From positions 61,024 to 125,023 of the forward strand of contig JAJTHE010000042.1 of the NCBI GenBank assembly GCA_021298815.1: 64,000 nucleotides of DNA. The letters are read 5' to 3'. The DNA is from Betaproteobacteria bacterium (lineage in GTDB: Bacteria; Pseudomonadota; Gammaproteobacteria; Burkholderiales; CAIKXV01). Below the pieces are notes generated by a model that was not told the origin of the DNA, did no database searches, and saw only the letters and a program-made list of their open reading frames with translations. Shown here in pieces: positions 1-9,137 of the stretch. Numbering within the stretch: the stretch's first letter is position 1; each line of letters starts with the position of its first letter. The translations under genes were made by a program, and so were the position numbers.

Positions 1-1533
1 GCGCCCGAGGTTCTCGAGGGTTCGAGCAACAAGTACCAGAACTGGGAACTGGTCGACCCCGAGAAGTGGGTGCCCGACGGTTACGCCTGCGTGCGCGTCG
101 ATTCGCGCGGTGCCGGCTGCTCGCCCGGGGTGATCGACTGCTGGTCGGCGCGCGAGGCGGTCGATCTCGCCGCCTGCATCGAATGGGCAGGCTCCCAGGG
201 CTGGAGCAACGGCAAGGTCGGCGTGAACGGCATCTCGTACTACGCGATGAACCAGTGGCAGGTAGCCGGCCTGCGCCCGAAGCACCTGGCTGCGCTGTGC
301 ATCTGGGAAGGCTCGTCCGACTACTACCGGGAGTTGTCCCGCCACGGCGGCATCCTCTGCGATTTCCTCGATTCCTGGTACCGGCGGCAGGTCACCTCGG
401 TGCAGTACGGCGTCGGCGAGCGCGGCGCGAAGAGTGCGGTGACCGGAGAGCCGGTCGCCGGGCCGGTCACGCTGCCGGAGGCCGAACTTGCGGCGAACCG
501 GGTGGACCTCGGCGGCGAGGCGCGCAGTCGGCCGCTGGTCGACGACTACTACCGCGCGCGCATGCCCGAGTTCGAGAAGATGGACACGCCGATGCTCTCC
601 AGCGGGAACTGGGGGGGCATGGGCCTGCACACCCGTGGCAACTTCGAAGGCTTCCTGCGCGCCGCCTCGACGCAGAAGTGGCTCGAGGTGCATGGCGACA
701 CCCACTTCACCCATTTCTACAGCAACTACGGCATCGCGCTGCAGAAGCGTTTCCTCGGGCACTTCCTCAAGGGCGAGGACACCGGCTGGGCGAAGCAGCC
801 GAAGGTGTCGCTGAACGTGCGCCATCCCGGCGAGCGGTTCGAATTGCGCGCCGAGCAGGAATGGCCGCTGGCGCGGACCCGGTATACCCGCTACTACCTG
901 CATGGGCAGGGGCTCGGGCTGTCGACCGACAACCCGGGGCAGGGCCAGGCGCTCGACTACGCGGCGATGGGCGACGGCCTCACCTTCCTGTCGCCGGCGA
1001 TGACCGAGCCGCTGGAGATCACCGGTCCGGTGGCCGCGCGGCTGTGGCTGTCGTCGAAGACCCGCGATGCCGACGTGTTCCTGGTGCTCCGGGTGTTCGA
1101 CCCCGAGGGGCGCGAAGTCACCTTCATCGGTTCCAACGATCCACGCACGCCGGTCGGCCTGGGCTGGCTGCGGGCGTCGCAGCGCAAGGTCGATCCGGCG
1201 CTGAGCACGCCGGCGCGGCCCTGGCATCCGCATGACGAGGCGTGGCCGCTGCAGCCCGGTGTGCCGGTGCCGCTCGATGTCGAGATCTGGCCGACCTGCA
1301 TCGTGGTGCCCACCGGCTATCGGTTCGGGCTTACCGTGCGCGGGCGCGACTATGAGTTCGACGGCACCGATTTCGGCGTGGCGAAGGCGGCATACCCGAT
1401 GAGGGGCGTCGGCCCGTTTACCCACAACGATCCCGTCGACCGGCCGATGGAGGTGTTCGGCGGCACCAATACGCTCCATTTTCCGGCCGATGACGCGCCT
1501 TACCTGCTGCTGCCGGTGATCCCGGCGCGTTGA
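1..1533 (+). CDS. CocE/NonD family hydrolase (X-Pro dipeptidyl-peptidase-like), 5' end missing
   Basis: The frame is open from base 1, so the N-terminus lies outside the window; 510 codons remain and the stop is TGA. The fold is an alpha/beta hydrolase of the CocE/NonD (PepX S15) family. A conserved strand (CVRVDSRGAG) is followed by the nucleophile elbow NGISYYA, with the likely catalytic Ser at visible codon 79. The C-terminal third, from about codon 335, is the beta-rich PepX C-terminal domain (FLSPAMTEPLEITGP, then DVFLVLRVFDPEGREV). Family members cleave esters or amides such as cocaine, acylated beta-lactams or X-Pro peptides; the substrate here cannot be told. No operon partner is visible. 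The family call is firm, the substrate unknown. Confidence 0.88.
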   Translation, partial: APEVLEGSSNKYQNWELVDPEKWVPDGYACVRVDSRGAGCSPGVIDCWSAREAVDLAACIEWAGSQGWSNGKVGVNGISYYAMNQWQVAGLRPKHLAALCIWEGSSDYYRELSRHGGILCDFLDSWYRRQVTSVQYGVGERGAKSAVTGEPVAGPVTLPEAELAANRVDLGGEARSRPLVDDYYRARMPEFEKMDTPMLSSGNWGGMGLHTRGNFEGFLRAASTQKWLEVHGDTHFTHFYSNYGIALQKRFLGHFLKGEDTGWAKQPKVSLNVRHPGERFELRAEQEWPLARTRYTRYYLHGQGLGLSTDNPGQGQALDYAAMGDGLTFLSPAMTEPLEITGPVAARLWLSSKTRDADVFLVLRVFDPEGREVTFIGSNDPRTPVGLGWLRASQRKVDPALSTPARPWHPHDEAWPLQPGVPVPLDVEIWPTCIVVPTGYRFGLTVRGRDYEFDGTDFGVAKAAYPMRGVGPFTHNDPVDRPMEVFGGTNTLHFPADDAPYLLLPVIPAR

Positions 1534-1719
1534 GGCCGCATCGAGGCCTGCCGTGCTGCGCCGGGGCGAATGCGCCGGCGCGCCCGGGATCGGCGCTGCA
1601 GGTGTTACCCTGACGGCCGGCTCTTCATGAGTTCTGCACCCGCCGATGCCGCGGTCCACCAGGGGAACCCTGGCTGGACTTGCCTACGGATCCCGGAAAA
1701 GAATCACTCCGGGAAACGA

Positions 1720-1806
1720 TGGTGCCGAGAAGAGGACTCGAACCTCCACAGTGTTGCCACCGCCAGGACCTGAACCTGGTGCGTCTACCAATTCCGCCAT
1801 CTCGGC
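1720..1806 (-). tRNA. tRNA-Leu (anticodon CAG), CCA encoded
   Basis: Read on the minus strand, the sequence folds as a class II tRNA. The acceptor arm GCCGAGA pairs with 1724-1730, the anticodon stem CCAGG/CCUGG encloses UUCAGGU (anticodon CAG), a long variable arm is present, the T arm holds GGUUCGAGUCC, and CCA is templated at 1720-1722. The long variable arm plus CAG identifies leucine. A 7-bp inverted repeat (TCCCGGA/TCCGGGA) lies just downstream without a T-run, so it is a weak terminator or processing candidate. Confidence 0.96.
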
Positions 1807-1819
1807 ATTGCGGCCGGGA

Positions 1820-1848
1820 AATGTATTCAACCACGCAGGCTTTGTCAA
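1820..1848 (-). promoter_or_regulatory. sigma-70 promoter of the tRNA-Leu gene
   Basis: On the minus strand a consensus -35 TTGACA (1843-1848) is followed after exactly 17 bp by -10 TACATT (1820-1825). Transcription would start about 7 nt before the tRNA 5' end. The GC-rich stretch between -10 and the start is typical of stringently controlled stable-RNA promoters (inference). Confidence 0.8.
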
Positions 1849-4278
1849 TTGACCTCTCAATATCGTCGGCGTTCCGGGCTCCGGACGTCGAACAAACCGG
1901 TCTTCACGACCATCGTTCCCGAGCGGGACAGCATCCTCGAAGCGCTGCGCGAAGCAGGCGTGCCGATGGAGCCGGAACGGCTGTCCGAGATCCTGGACGT
2001 TGCCCCGGAGTCCGCTGAAGGCTTCTCGCGCCGCCTGGCTGCCATGGAGCGCGAAGGCGAGGTGATCGCCAACCGGCGCGGCGCGCTCGGCCTGCCGTCG
2101 AAGATGGACCTGATCCGCGGCCGGGTGCAGGGCCATCCGGACGGCTTCGGCTTCCTGGTGCCGGACGACGCCACCGGCGACCTGTTCCTCGGCCCGGCCG
2201 AGATGCAGAAGGTGCTGCACGGCGACCGCGTGCTCGGCCGCGAGGTGGCCGCCCCCCGGCGCGGCAAGCGCGAGGCGGTGGTGGTCGAGGTGCTGGAGCG
2301 CGGCAACCAGCGGGTGGTCGGCCGGCTGGAGGTCGAGCACGGCGTGCGCTTCGTGGTGGCCGAGGACCGTCGGGTGAGCCAGGACATCCTGGTCTCTCCG
2401 GATGATTCGTTCCCGGCGAAGGCCGGGCAGGTGGTGGTGGCCGAGATCATCGAGCAGCCGTCGCGCCACAGCCAGCCGATCGGACGCATCGTAGAGGTGC
2501 TCGGCAACTATGCCGACCCGGGCATGGAAATCGAGATCGCGCTGCGCAAGCACGACCTGCCGCATGTGTTCAGCGCCGAGGTCGAGAAGCTGGCGGCGAA
2601 GTTCCCGAAGGAGCCGCGCAAGACCGACCTGCGCGGCCGGGTCGACCTGCGCGAACTGCCGCTGGTCACCATCGACGGCGAGACCGCGCGCGACTTCGAC
2701 GACGCGGTGTACTGCGAGCCGGTGCAGCGGCCGGAGCCGGGCAAGCCGGCGGCCAAGCGGGCACGCCGTTCGATCGCGCAGACGGTCAGCGACATGGTGA
2801 AGGACGCGACCGGCTACGGGCAGGCGCCGGCGGCGCCGGGAAGCGGCCCGAGCGGGCGCAAGGCGGTCCCCGATGCCGCGTACAAGCTGTTCGTGGCGAT
2901 CGCCGACGTCGGCCACTATGTGAAGCCGGGCGATGCACTCGATACCGAGGCGCTGGCGCGCGGCACGTCGGTCTACTTCCCGCGCCGGGTGATCCCGATG
3001 CTGCCCGAGGCGCTGTCCAACGGCCTGTGTTCGCTCAACCCGCAGGTCGACCGGCTGTGCATGGTGTGCGAGGTGGACGTCGGCGCCGATGGCAGCCTGC
3101 TCGCCTACCAGTTCTACAACGCGGTGATGAGCTCGAAGGCGCGCCTGACCTACACCGAGGTGGCCGAGATCCTCGATGGCAGCCCGATGGCGCATGCGAA
3201 GAACTACCGCGACCTGGTGCCGCACCTGAAGGCGCTGGAGTCGGTGTTCCGGTTGCTGCTCAAGGCACGGGCACAGCGCGGCGCGATCGACTTCGAATCG
3301 TCCGAGACGAAGATGGAGTTCGACGACAACGGCAAGATCCGCCGGATCGTGCCGGTCGAGCGCAACGACGCGCACCGGCTGATCGAGGAATGCATGCTGG
3401 CGGCCAACGTGTGCGCCTCGCAGTTCCTGGCGAGCCATGGCCATCCGATGCTCTACCGCATCCATGCCGGGCCGAAGAAGGACCGCCTGGAGTCGCTGCG
3501 CGAGTTCCTGCGCGGCTTCGGGTTGTCGATCGGCGGGGGCGAGTCGCCGCATGCGCGCGACTATGCGAAGGTGCTCGAGCAGATCCGCGACCGGCCGGAC
3601 CGGCTGCTGCTGCAGACGGTGATGCTGCGCTCGCTGGCGCAGGCGGTGTACAGCCCGGACAACATCGGCCACTTCGGCCTGGCCTACGACGGCTACGGGC
3701 ATTTCACCTCGCCGATCCGGCGCTATCCCGACCTGTCGGTGCACCGTGCCATCAAGGCGGTGCTGCAGAAGAAGACCTACAAGCCGATCGGCATGGACTG
3801 GACGCAGCTCGGCCAGCACTGCTCGCAGGTCGAGCGCCGTGCCGACGATGACTCGCGCGAGGTCGAGGCCTGGCTCAAGTGCTACTACATGCTCGACCGC
3901 GTCGGCGACAGCTTCAGCGGCACGATCAGCGGCGTCACTTCCTTCGGCGCCTTCGTCACCCTGGACGAACTGCATGTCGACGGACTGGTGCACATCTCGG
4001 AACTCGGCGCCGACTACTTCCATTTCGACGCGATCCGCCACCAGCTGCTGGGCGAGCGCACCGGGCAGCGCTACCGGATCGGGGACCGCATCGGCGTGCA
4101 GGTGGTGCGCGTGGATCTTTCGACCAGCAAGATCGACTTCGTGCTCGCGCCTGGGACCCAGCTGAAGGGGCCGCTCGCCGCAAGTGGCGCGCGGGCGGGC
4201 AAGGAGGTCAAGGAGGGCAGGGGCGCTGCTGTGCCGCCACCCGGTGCCGCGCCGAAGGGTGGGAAGAAGCGCCAATGA
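1849..4278 (+). CDS. rnr: ribonuclease R (3'-5' exoribonuclease)
   Basis: This 809-aa enzyme degrades structured RNA processively in the cytoplasm. Order of domains: an N-terminal winged-helix region (about 1-75), two cold-shock/OB domains, the RNB catalytic domain with the acidic site [10 protein letters not shown] near residue 282, an S1 domain ([17 protein letters not shown], from about 690) and a basic tail ending GGKKRQ. About 50 extra residues, rich in Pro, Arg and Gly, sit in the RNB domain between DAVYCEP and the LFVAIADV strand, where homologues have a short loop. The start is a TTG; it is the only usual start codon that keeps the first helix, and its Shine-Dalgarno is weak. It abuts the divergent tRNA promoter. 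The gene overlaps rlmB by 4 bp. Confidence 0.95.
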   Translation: MTSQYRRRSGLRTSNKPVFTTIVPERDSILEALREAGVPMEPERLSEILDVAPESAEGFSRRLAAMEREGEVIANRRGALGLPSKMDLIRGRVQGHPDGFGFLVPDDATGDLFLGPAEMQKVLHGDRVLGREVAAPRRGKREAVVVEVLERGNQRVVGRLEVEHGVRFVVAEDRRVSQDILVSPDDSFPAKAGQVVVAEIIEQPSRHSQPIGRIVEVLGNYADPGMEIEIALRKHDLPHVFSAEVEKLAAKFPKEPRKTDLRGRVDLRELPLVTIDGETARDFDDAVYCEPVQRPEPGKPAAKRARRSIAQTVSDMVKDATGYGQAPAAPGSGPSGRKAVPDAAYKLFVAIADVGHYVKPGDALDTEALARGTSVYFPRRVIPMLPEALSNGLCSLNPQVDRLCMVCEVDVGADGSLLAYQFYNAVMSSKARLTYTEVAEILDGSPMAHAKNYRDLVPHLKALESVFRLLLKARAQRGAIDFESSETKMEFDDNGKIRRIVPVERNDAHRLIEECMLAANVCASQFLASHGHPMLYRIHAGPKKDRLESLREFLRGFGLSIGGGESPHARDYAKVLEQIRDRPDRLLLQTVMLRSLAQAVYSPDNIGHFGLAYDGYGHFTSPIRRYPDLSVHRAIKAVLQKKTYKPIGMDWTQLGQHCSQVERRADDDSREVEAWLKCYYMLDRVGDSFSGTISGVTSFGAFVTLDELHVDGLVHISELGADYFHFDAIRHQLLGERTGQRYRIGDRIGVQVVRVDLSTSKIDFVLAPGTQLKGPLAASGARAGKEVKEGRGAAVPPPGAAPKGGKKRQ

Positions 4279-5021
4279 GCGCGCCGCTGCGAACGCTGTC
4301 CGGGCTGCATGCGGTCACGGCACGGCTGCGCGCCGCACCGCAGTCGATCCGCGAGCTCTATGTCGACGGGAAACGCGCCGACGGCCGCACCCGCGACCTG
4401 CTGGCACTGGCGGCGGAGAAGTCCGTGCGTGCGATGGCGGTCGATGCGGCCCGCCTCGATGCGCTGTGCGGCGGCACCGCCCGCCACCAGGGCGTGGTCG
4501 CGCGCATCGATGGCGACAGCCGGCGCAGCGTTCACTTCGACGACCTGGTCGAGGACCTCCCCGAGAACCCGCTGCTGGTCGTGCTCGACGGCGTGCAGGA
4601 CCCGCACAACCTCGGCGCCATCCTGCGCGTGGCCGATGCGATGGGCGTCGACGCGGTGATCGCGCCGAAGGACCGCGCGGTGGGCATCACCGCCACGGTG
4701 GAGAAGGTCGCCTCCGGCGCGGCCGAAACGGTGCAGTACGTGACCGTCACCAACCTCGCCCGCTCGATCGACGCCCTGAAGGCGCGCGGCATCTGGTGCA
4801 TCGGCGCCGACGAGGGCGGCAAGGGCGACCTGTTCGGCGCGAAGCTGACCGGGCCGCTCGCCTGGGTGATGGGCGCCGAGGGCGAGGGCCTGCGCCGCCT
4901 CACCCGCGAGCGCTGCGACGAACTGGTGCGCATCCCGATGTTCGGGGTGGTCGAGAGCGTGAACGTCTCGGTGGCGGCCGGCATCTGCCTGTTCGAGAGC
5001 CGGCGCCAGCGGGCGAACTGA
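4275..5021 (+). CDS. rlmB: 23S rRNA (guanosine-2'-O-)-methyltransferase RlmB
   Basis: A 248-aa SpoU/TrmH (SPOUT) methyltransferase that 2'-O-methylates G2251 in the 23S rRNA P-loop. The N-terminal L30e-like substrate-binding domain covers about 1-80. The knotted catalytic domain carries motif 1 ([18 protein letters not shown]), motif 2 ([14 protein letters not shown]) and motif 3 ([18 protein letters not shown]), all intact. The ATG overlaps the rnr stop (ATGA), so the two are co-translated, an arrangement widespread in beta- and gammaproteobacteria. Length is normal for the family. Confidence 0.95.
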   Translation: MSAPLRTLSGLHAVTARLRAAPQSIRELYVDGKRADGRTRDLLALAAEKSVRAMAVDAARLDALCGGTARHQGVVARIDGDSRRSVHFDDLVEDLPENPLLVVLDGVQDPHNLGAILRVADAMGVDAVIAPKDRAVGITATVEKVASGAAETVQYVTVTNLARSIDALKARGIWCIGADEGGKGDLFGAKLTGPLAWVMGAEGEGLRRLTRERCDELVRIPMFGVVESVNVSVAAGICLFESRRQRAN

Positions 5022-5037
5022 CGAAAGGAAGCGTGGC

Positions 5038-5775
5038 ATGGCAGGTTGGGATGCGTTCCTGACGGAACAGGATCGGCAGCACCTGGCGGTATGGGGCAAG
5101 AAGGCGAACGACGGTTTCGGCGAGCGGCCGGTGCTGCTGGTGGTCGACGTGTTCCATGCCGCGCTGGGCCACGAGCGCAAGCCGATCCTGGAATCGATCG
5201 AGGACTGGCCGATGAGCTGCGGCCTGGAAGGATGGGAGGCGGTCGACCGCATGGTCGGGTTGATCGCCGCCGCGCGCTCGAACAAGGTGCCGGTGATCCA
5301 TGCACGCGCGCTGGCGGGCTTCCCCAGCGACTGGTTCCGCCGGGGCGACAAGGGCGATCGCCGCAACCGCGCGGTCGACCACCTGCCACCGGAGATCCGC
5401 GCGCTCGCCAACGAGTTCGTCCCCCAGGTCGCGCCGCTGCCGGGGGAACTGGTGATCGAGAAGGTCTGCGCCAGCGTGTTCGCCGGCACGCCGCTGCTGC
5501 ACCACCTGCGCGCGATCGGCACCGACACGGTGATTGTCTGCGGCGAGTCGACCAGCGGCTGCGTGCGCGCGGCGGTGGTCGATGCGGTCACCTACCGCTA
5601 CCGGGTCGGCGTTGTGGGGGAGTGCTGTTTCGACCGCACTCAGGCGTCGCACTGGATGAACCTGTTCGACATGCACCAGAAGTACGCCGATGTGATCGAC
5701 GTGGCGGCGGCAGCGGCGTTTTTCGCCTCGGTTGCCGAAACGGCCGGAAGCAGCCATAATCAAAGGCTTGCCTGA
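5038..5775 (+). CDS. isochorismatase-family cysteine hydrolase (N-carbamoylsarcosine amidase-like)
   Basis: This 245-aa protein has the full catalytic set of the cysteine-hydrolase superfamily: Asp in LLVVDVF (near 37), Lys in [10 protein letters not shown] (near 142) and the nucleophile Cys in [15 protein letters not shown] (near 173), followed by the cis-peptide strand. The motifs resemble N-carbamoylsarcosine amidase and related ureido or maleamate amidases rather than true isochorismatase. The substrate is unknown. A strong Shine-Dalgarno (GAAAGGAA) lies 8-10 nt before the ATG. The gene follows rlmB by 16 bp and ends 5 bp before an intrinsic terminator, so it looks like the last gene of the rnr-rlmB unit. 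Confidence 0.85.
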   Translation: MAGWDAFLTEQDRQHLAVWGKKANDGFGERPVLLVVDVFHAALGHERKPILESIEDWPMSCGLEGWEAVDRMVGLIAAARSNKVPVIHARALAGFPSDWFRRGDKGDRRNRAVDHLPPEIRALANEFVPQVAPLPGELVIEKVCASVFAGTPLLHHLRAIGTDTVIVCGESTSGCVRAAVVDAVTYRYRVGVVGECCFDRTQASHWMNLFDMHQKYADVIDVAAAAAFFASVAETAGSSHNQRLA

Positions 5776-5780
5776 ATTCC

Positions 5781-5801
5781 GACGGCTTTTCGCCGTCTTT
5801 T
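5781..5801 (+). terminator. intrinsic terminator after the rnr-rlmB-hydrolase unit
   Basis: GACGGC and GCCGTC form a 6-bp stem with a 5-nt loop, followed directly by TTTTC. It begins 5 bp after the cysteine-hydrolase stop and separates that unit from rpsF. Confidence 0.75.
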
Positions 5802-5891
5802 CGACCGGGCAAGACAGTACCGACATCCGAAGACATCCTTGCCTCACCGGCTTCGCATTCCGGGAGGCCCCACAGCCCACAAGGAGAATCA

Positions 5892-6335
5892 ATGCGACAT
5901 TACGAAGTCGTATTCATCGTCCACCCGGATCAGAGTGAACAGGTCCCGGGCATGGTCGAGCGCTACAGCACCCTGATCACCAGCAAGGGTGGCGTGATCC
6001 ATCGGAAGGAAGACTGGGGCCGGCGCCAGCTGACGTTCCCGATCCAGAAGATGCACAAGGCGCACTACCTGCTTATGAACATCGAGTGCGACCAGGCCAC
6101 GCTCGACGAACTCGAACACGCGTTCAAGTTCAACGATGCCGTGCTGCGCCACCTGACGGTCAAGATGACCGAAGCGGTGACCGCGCCGTCGCCGATGATG
6201 CGCGAGCCGAAGCCGGCCGCCGAGGGTCGCGACCGCGACCGTGGCGACCGTGGCGATCGTCCGCGCCGCGAAGGCCCGCGCGACGGTGCCCCGGCACCGG
6301 CGGCTGCGCCGGCCGAGGCGGCACCGGCCGCCTGA
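5892..6335 (+). CDS. rpsF: 30S ribosomal protein S6
   Basis: A 147-aa S6 protein starting [17 protein letters not shown], with the usual ferredoxin-like fold over about 1-100. It binds 16S rRNA with S18 in the platform of the small subunit. The tail (from about 110) is an added low-complexity stretch, first Asp/Arg-rich, then Ala/Pro-rich. AAGGAGA lies 6 nt before the ATG. First gene of rpsF-priB-rpsR-rplI. Confidence 0.97.
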   Translation: MRHYEVVFIVHPDQSEQVPGMVERYSTLITSKGGVIHRKEDWGRRQLTFPIQKMHKAHYLLMNIECDQATLDELEHAFKFNDAVLRHLTVKMTEAVTAPSPMMREPKPAAEGRDRDRGDRGDRPRREGPRDGAPAPAAAPAEAAPAA

Positions 6336-6382
6336 GCGCCGCGCGTGCACGCTGCCATCAGCCACTGATCGAGGAACGGCGC

Positions 6383-6387
6383 GGAGG
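6383..6387 (+). promoter_or_regulatory. Shine-Dalgarno that fixes a CTG start for priB
   Basis: GGAGG ends 6 nt before the CTG at 6394-6396, the first codon of the conserved PriB N-terminus (L/M-NRTVISG). No ATG, GTG or TTG is better placed in this frame. Confidence 0.7.
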
Positions 6388-6393
6388 CCGACA

Positions 6394-6735
6394 CTGAACC
6401 GGACCGTCATCTCGGGGCGCATCGTCGAACGCGACATGCTGCGTTACACCCCCGGGGGACTGCCGATCGTGCGCTTCTGCATCGAGCACCAGTCGATCCA
6501 GGTCGAGGCCGGCAGCGGACGCGAAGTGGCTTGCAGGGTAAATGCGGTGGCCATCGGTGACATTGCAACGCGTGTCCCGGCCGCCGGAAGCGATGAGCAG
6601 GTGGCGGTGCGCGGTTTCCTGTGCCGTGCCGGGTTGAAGGATGAACGCCTGGTGCTGCACGTGGAGGCCCTGAAGATGGCGCCACCTGAAACGACAACGT
6701 CGGACGACGACGTCAAACCAACACATTCGGAGTAA
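6394..6735 (+). CDS. priB: primosomal replication protein N (PriB)
   Basis: A 113-aa single OB-fold, ssDNA-binding protein that works with PriA in replication restart. The family signature [19 protein letters not shown] and the central IEHQS segment are clear. Betaproteobacterial PriB proteins typically begin at MNR, and here that position is a CTG codon preceded by a good Shine-Dalgarno, so I place the start there; the open frame extends further upstream without similarity to PriB. The gene lies between rpsF and rpsR as in most beta- and gammaproteobacteria. Its C-terminus is acidic ([12 protein letters not shown]). Confidence 0.88.
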   Translation: MNRTVISGRIVERDMLRYTPGGLPIVRFCIEHQSIQVEAGSGREVACRVNAVAIGDIATRVPAAGSDEQVAVRGFLCRAGLKDERLVLHVEALKMAPPETTTSDDDVKPTHSE

Positions 6736-6740
6736 CAGAC

Positions 6741-7025
6741 ATGGCATTCGGAGCCCGAGGCCGCGGAAAAGGCAAGGACGACAAGAAGAAGAAGCGTGGC
6801 GGGCGGTCGCTGTTCCGCCGCCGCAAGTTCTGCCGCTTCACCGCGGAAGGCATCAAGCAGATCGACTACAAGGACATCGACCTGCTGAAGGACTTCATCA
6901 ACGAGAACGGCAAGCTGATCCCGGCGCGGATCACCGGTACCAAGGCCCATTTCCAGCGTCAACTGTCGGTCGCGGTCAAGCGCGCGCGTTTCCTCGCGCT
7001 GCTCCCGTTCACCGACCTGCACTGA
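6741..7025 (+). CDS. rpsR: 30S ribosomal protein S18
   Basis: A 94-aa S18 with a long basic N-terminus ([17 protein letters not shown]) and the conserved core [19 protein letters not shown], then KLIPARITG and FLALLPFTD. It pairs with S6 in the 30S platform. GGAG lies about 9 nt before the ATG, and the gene follows priB by 5 bp. Confidence 0.97.
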   Translation: MAFGARGRGKGKDDKKKKRGGRSLFRRRKFCRFTAEGIKQIDYKDIDLLKDFINENGKLIPARITGTKAHFQRQLSVAVKRARFLALLPFTDLH

Positions 7026-7035
7026 GAGGCCCGCG

Positions 7036-7482
7036 ATGCAGATCATCCTCCTCGAAAAGATCGTCAACCTCGGCCAGCTCGGCGACGTGGTGAAGGTGAA
7101 GGACGGCTATGCCCGCAACTTCCTGATCCCGACCGGCAAGGCCAAGCGTGCCACCCCCGCCAACCTGAAGGAGTTCGAGGTCCGCCGTGCGGAGCTCGAG
7201 AAGGAGTCGGCTGCGCTGCTGGCCGCCGCACAGGCCCGCGCCGAGAAGCTGGAAGGCATGGCGGTGCAGATCCGGCAGAAGGCCGGCGTCGACGGCAAGC
7301 TGTTCGGCTCGGTCACCAATGCCGACATCACCGAAGCGCTGAAGAAGCTCGACTTCGCGGTCGAACGCCCGATGGTGCGCATGCCCGATGGCCCGTTGAA
7401 GACCATCGGCGAGTTCCCGGTGACCATCGCGCTGCACACCGACGTGCATGCGTCGATCGCGGTGACCGTGGTCGCAGAGTAG
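7036..7482 (+). CDS. rplI: 50S ribosomal protein L9
   Basis: A 148-aa L9. The N-terminal rRNA-binding domain starts [19 protein letters not shown] and has the GYARNFLIP signature. A long connecting helix and a C-terminal domain ([13 protein letters not shown]) follow. Both domains are complete. Last gene of the rpsF operon, 10 bp after rpsR and 30 bp before a strong hairpin. Confidence 0.97.
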   Translation: MQIILLEKIVNLGQLGDVVKVKDGYARNFLIPTGKAKRATPANLKEFEVRRAELEKESAALLAAAQARAEKLEGMAVQIRQKAGVDGKLFGSVTNADITEALKKLDFAVERPMVRMPDGPLKTIGEFPVTIALHTDVHASIAVTVVAE

Positions 7483-7512
7483 TCCGGTTCGTCCAAGCAG
7501 CAGTGGTACCTG

Positions 7513-7537
7513 GAACGCCCCGGTCCCCGGGGCGTTC
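7513..7537 (+). terminator. hairpin terminator of the rpsF-rplI operon
   Basis: A perfect 11-bp stem (GAACGCCCCGG / CCGGGGCGTTC) with a 3-nt loop sits 30 bp after the rplI stop. There is no long T-run, only TCTG. The very GC-rich stem also separates rplI from the convergent hydrolase gene and may act both ways. Confidence 0.65.
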
Positions 7538-7587
7538 TGCCATCCGTGGCACCGACGTCGTCGGACCAGGGCCAGGCCCGCGCCGGA

Positions 7588-9099
7588 TCAGCGCCGCCCG
7601 GTTATCGGTATCCCCTGGTCGATGCGCGCCGCGAGGTACGGGAAGAACGGGTTCGACTGCAGGCGCAGCAGCAGCGGCAGGCCGACCACCAGCACGTCGC
7701 GTTCGCCGCGCACCACCAGCGTGCCCAGGTTGAGGCCGTAGTTCTCGCGCCGGTCGGGCGCCAGCCCGTACAGCGAATCGCTGACCGGGAACGGCATCGC
7801 CACGTGCGACAGCGAGTACACCAGTGCCGGCCAGGCGAGCCCGGTCGCGCGCACGGTCTCGGCCGTCTCGCCGGCGGGCGTGATGCGCTCAACGGTCGCC
7901 GGGGCGTCCTCGGATGCATTGGTCACGAAGCGCACCTGGTAGCGCCGCGGCGCGGGGGGCAGCAGCCGCGCCGGCGCGAGCATCGCAGCCGGCTGCATCA
8001 GCGGCTGCAGCGCGTGCATCCGGTTGAGGTCGAACAGCACCAGTTCGCTGCCGTTCTCCGGCAGGTGGCGGAACAGCGCGTCGACTACCGCCGGCGTGCT
8101 GACCGTGGCGTCGACCACCGACTGGAAGGCGAGCACTGGTGGCATCCCTTCGATGCGCCCCGACGCGGCGAGCCGGGCCACCTGCTGCTGCAACGCCCGG
8201 GTCAGTCCGTAGCTCTGGCGAGCGCCATTCACCGGGAACGAGTTGTACTTGAACGGATTGAACTCCGGAACGATGTCGAGCCACGCAGCCTTGGCGAATG
8301 CCGGCAGCACCGCCGGCAGGCCGGCCAGCCCGGAAAAGCGCGCGAACTCGGTGACCCCGATCATCGGCGAGACCAGCACGATCCGGTCCGCCTGGGGCAG
8401 CGCCGTGTCTTCCAGCGCGTCGGCGGCGAGCTTGACCGAGAGCGCGCCGCCGTTCGAATAGCCGACCACGTGCAGTGGCCGGTCCGCGCCGGCGCGCCTG
8501 CGTCCTTCGCGCATCGCCAGGCGCCCGGCGGCCAGCCAGTCCTGCCAGTCGACCCGGGTCAGGGCGCCGGGTACCGTGCCATGCGCAGGCATCCGGATCG
8601 CCAGGGCGACGAAGCCGCGCGACCGGTACAGCTCGGCCAGGTGGCGCATGCTGTAGGGCGAGTCGGTCAGGCCGTGCAGCAGCACCGCCACGCCCACGGG
8701 TTCATCCACCGGTTCCAGCACGAACGAGCGGTTCCAGTCGCGGGTCAGGCGAGCCGGGTGGGCAGGGCTGCCGGCCTCGTAGCGATTGAAGCGTCCCTCG
8801 GGGGCAGGCGCGGCCGCGTGCGCATGCAGCCGTCGGTGGATCCGATCGAACAGCGCCGCTTCGGCCGCCAGGTAGCCGGCCCAGTCCATCCGGTCGAGGT
8901 CGCGTGCCTCGCTTTCCCCGGGTGCCAGGCGATGCCACGGCTCCAGCGAAGGGCTGCGATGCGATTCCCATGCGCGCGTCCCGAGCAGGGTGAGCAGGAC
9001 TGCGGCCAGGACCAGCCCGGGCCATTTCAACGAGGTCAGCAAAGAGGTCAGGCCACCGCGCAGCAGGTCGTGCAGCAGTCTCGGCAGTCGGCGCAGCAT
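7588..9099 (-). CDS. membrane-anchored alpha/beta hydrolase
   Basis: A 503-aa serine hydrolase with one N-terminal transmembrane segment (about 26-42, WPGLVLAAVLLTLLG); the catalytic part is probably periplasmic (inference). The oxyanion-hole motif is LLHGLTDSP and the nucleophile elbow is VVGYSNGGAL. The acid is likely in QSVVDATVS, and the His is possibly in SLSHVAMP near residue 436. Substrate unknown. It lies between rplI and dnaB, which are neighbours in many related genomes, converging on rplI and divergent from dnaB with 38 bp between starts. Confidence 0.82.
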   Translation of the reverse strand: MLRRLPRLLHDLLRGGLTSLLTSLKWPGLVLAAVLLTLLGTRAWESHRSPSLEPWHRLAPGESEARDLDRMDWAGYLAAEAALFDRIHRRLHAHAAAPAPEGRFNRYEAGSPAHPARLTRDWNRSFVLEPVDEPVGVAVLLHGLTDSPYSMRHLAELYRSRGFVALAIRMPAHGTVPGALTRVDWQDWLAAGRLAMREGRRRAGADRPLHVVGYSNGGALSVKLAADALEDTALPQADRIVLVSPMIGVTEFARFSGLAGLPAVLPAFAKAAWLDIVPEFNPFKYNSFPVNGARQSYGLTRALQQQVARLAASGRIEGMPPVLAFQSVVDATVSTPAVVDALFRHLPENGSELVLFDLNRMHALQPLMQPAAMLAPARLLPPAPRRYQVRFVTNASEDAPATVERITPAGETAETVRATGLAWPALVYSLSHVAMPFPVSDSLYGLAPDRRENYGLNLGTLVVRGERDVLVVGLPLLLRLQSNPFFPYLAARIDQGIPITGRR

Positions 9100-9137
9100 G
9101 CCGGCAGCTTAACAGCTGGCGGTGATAAGCTTTCGCC

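Noticed and set aside
1684..4275. Very long open frame antisense to rnr (863 codons)
   Set aside because: High-GC codon bias opens the antisense frame; the translation is His/Arg/Val-rich without any domain, while RNase R on the plus strand is complete.
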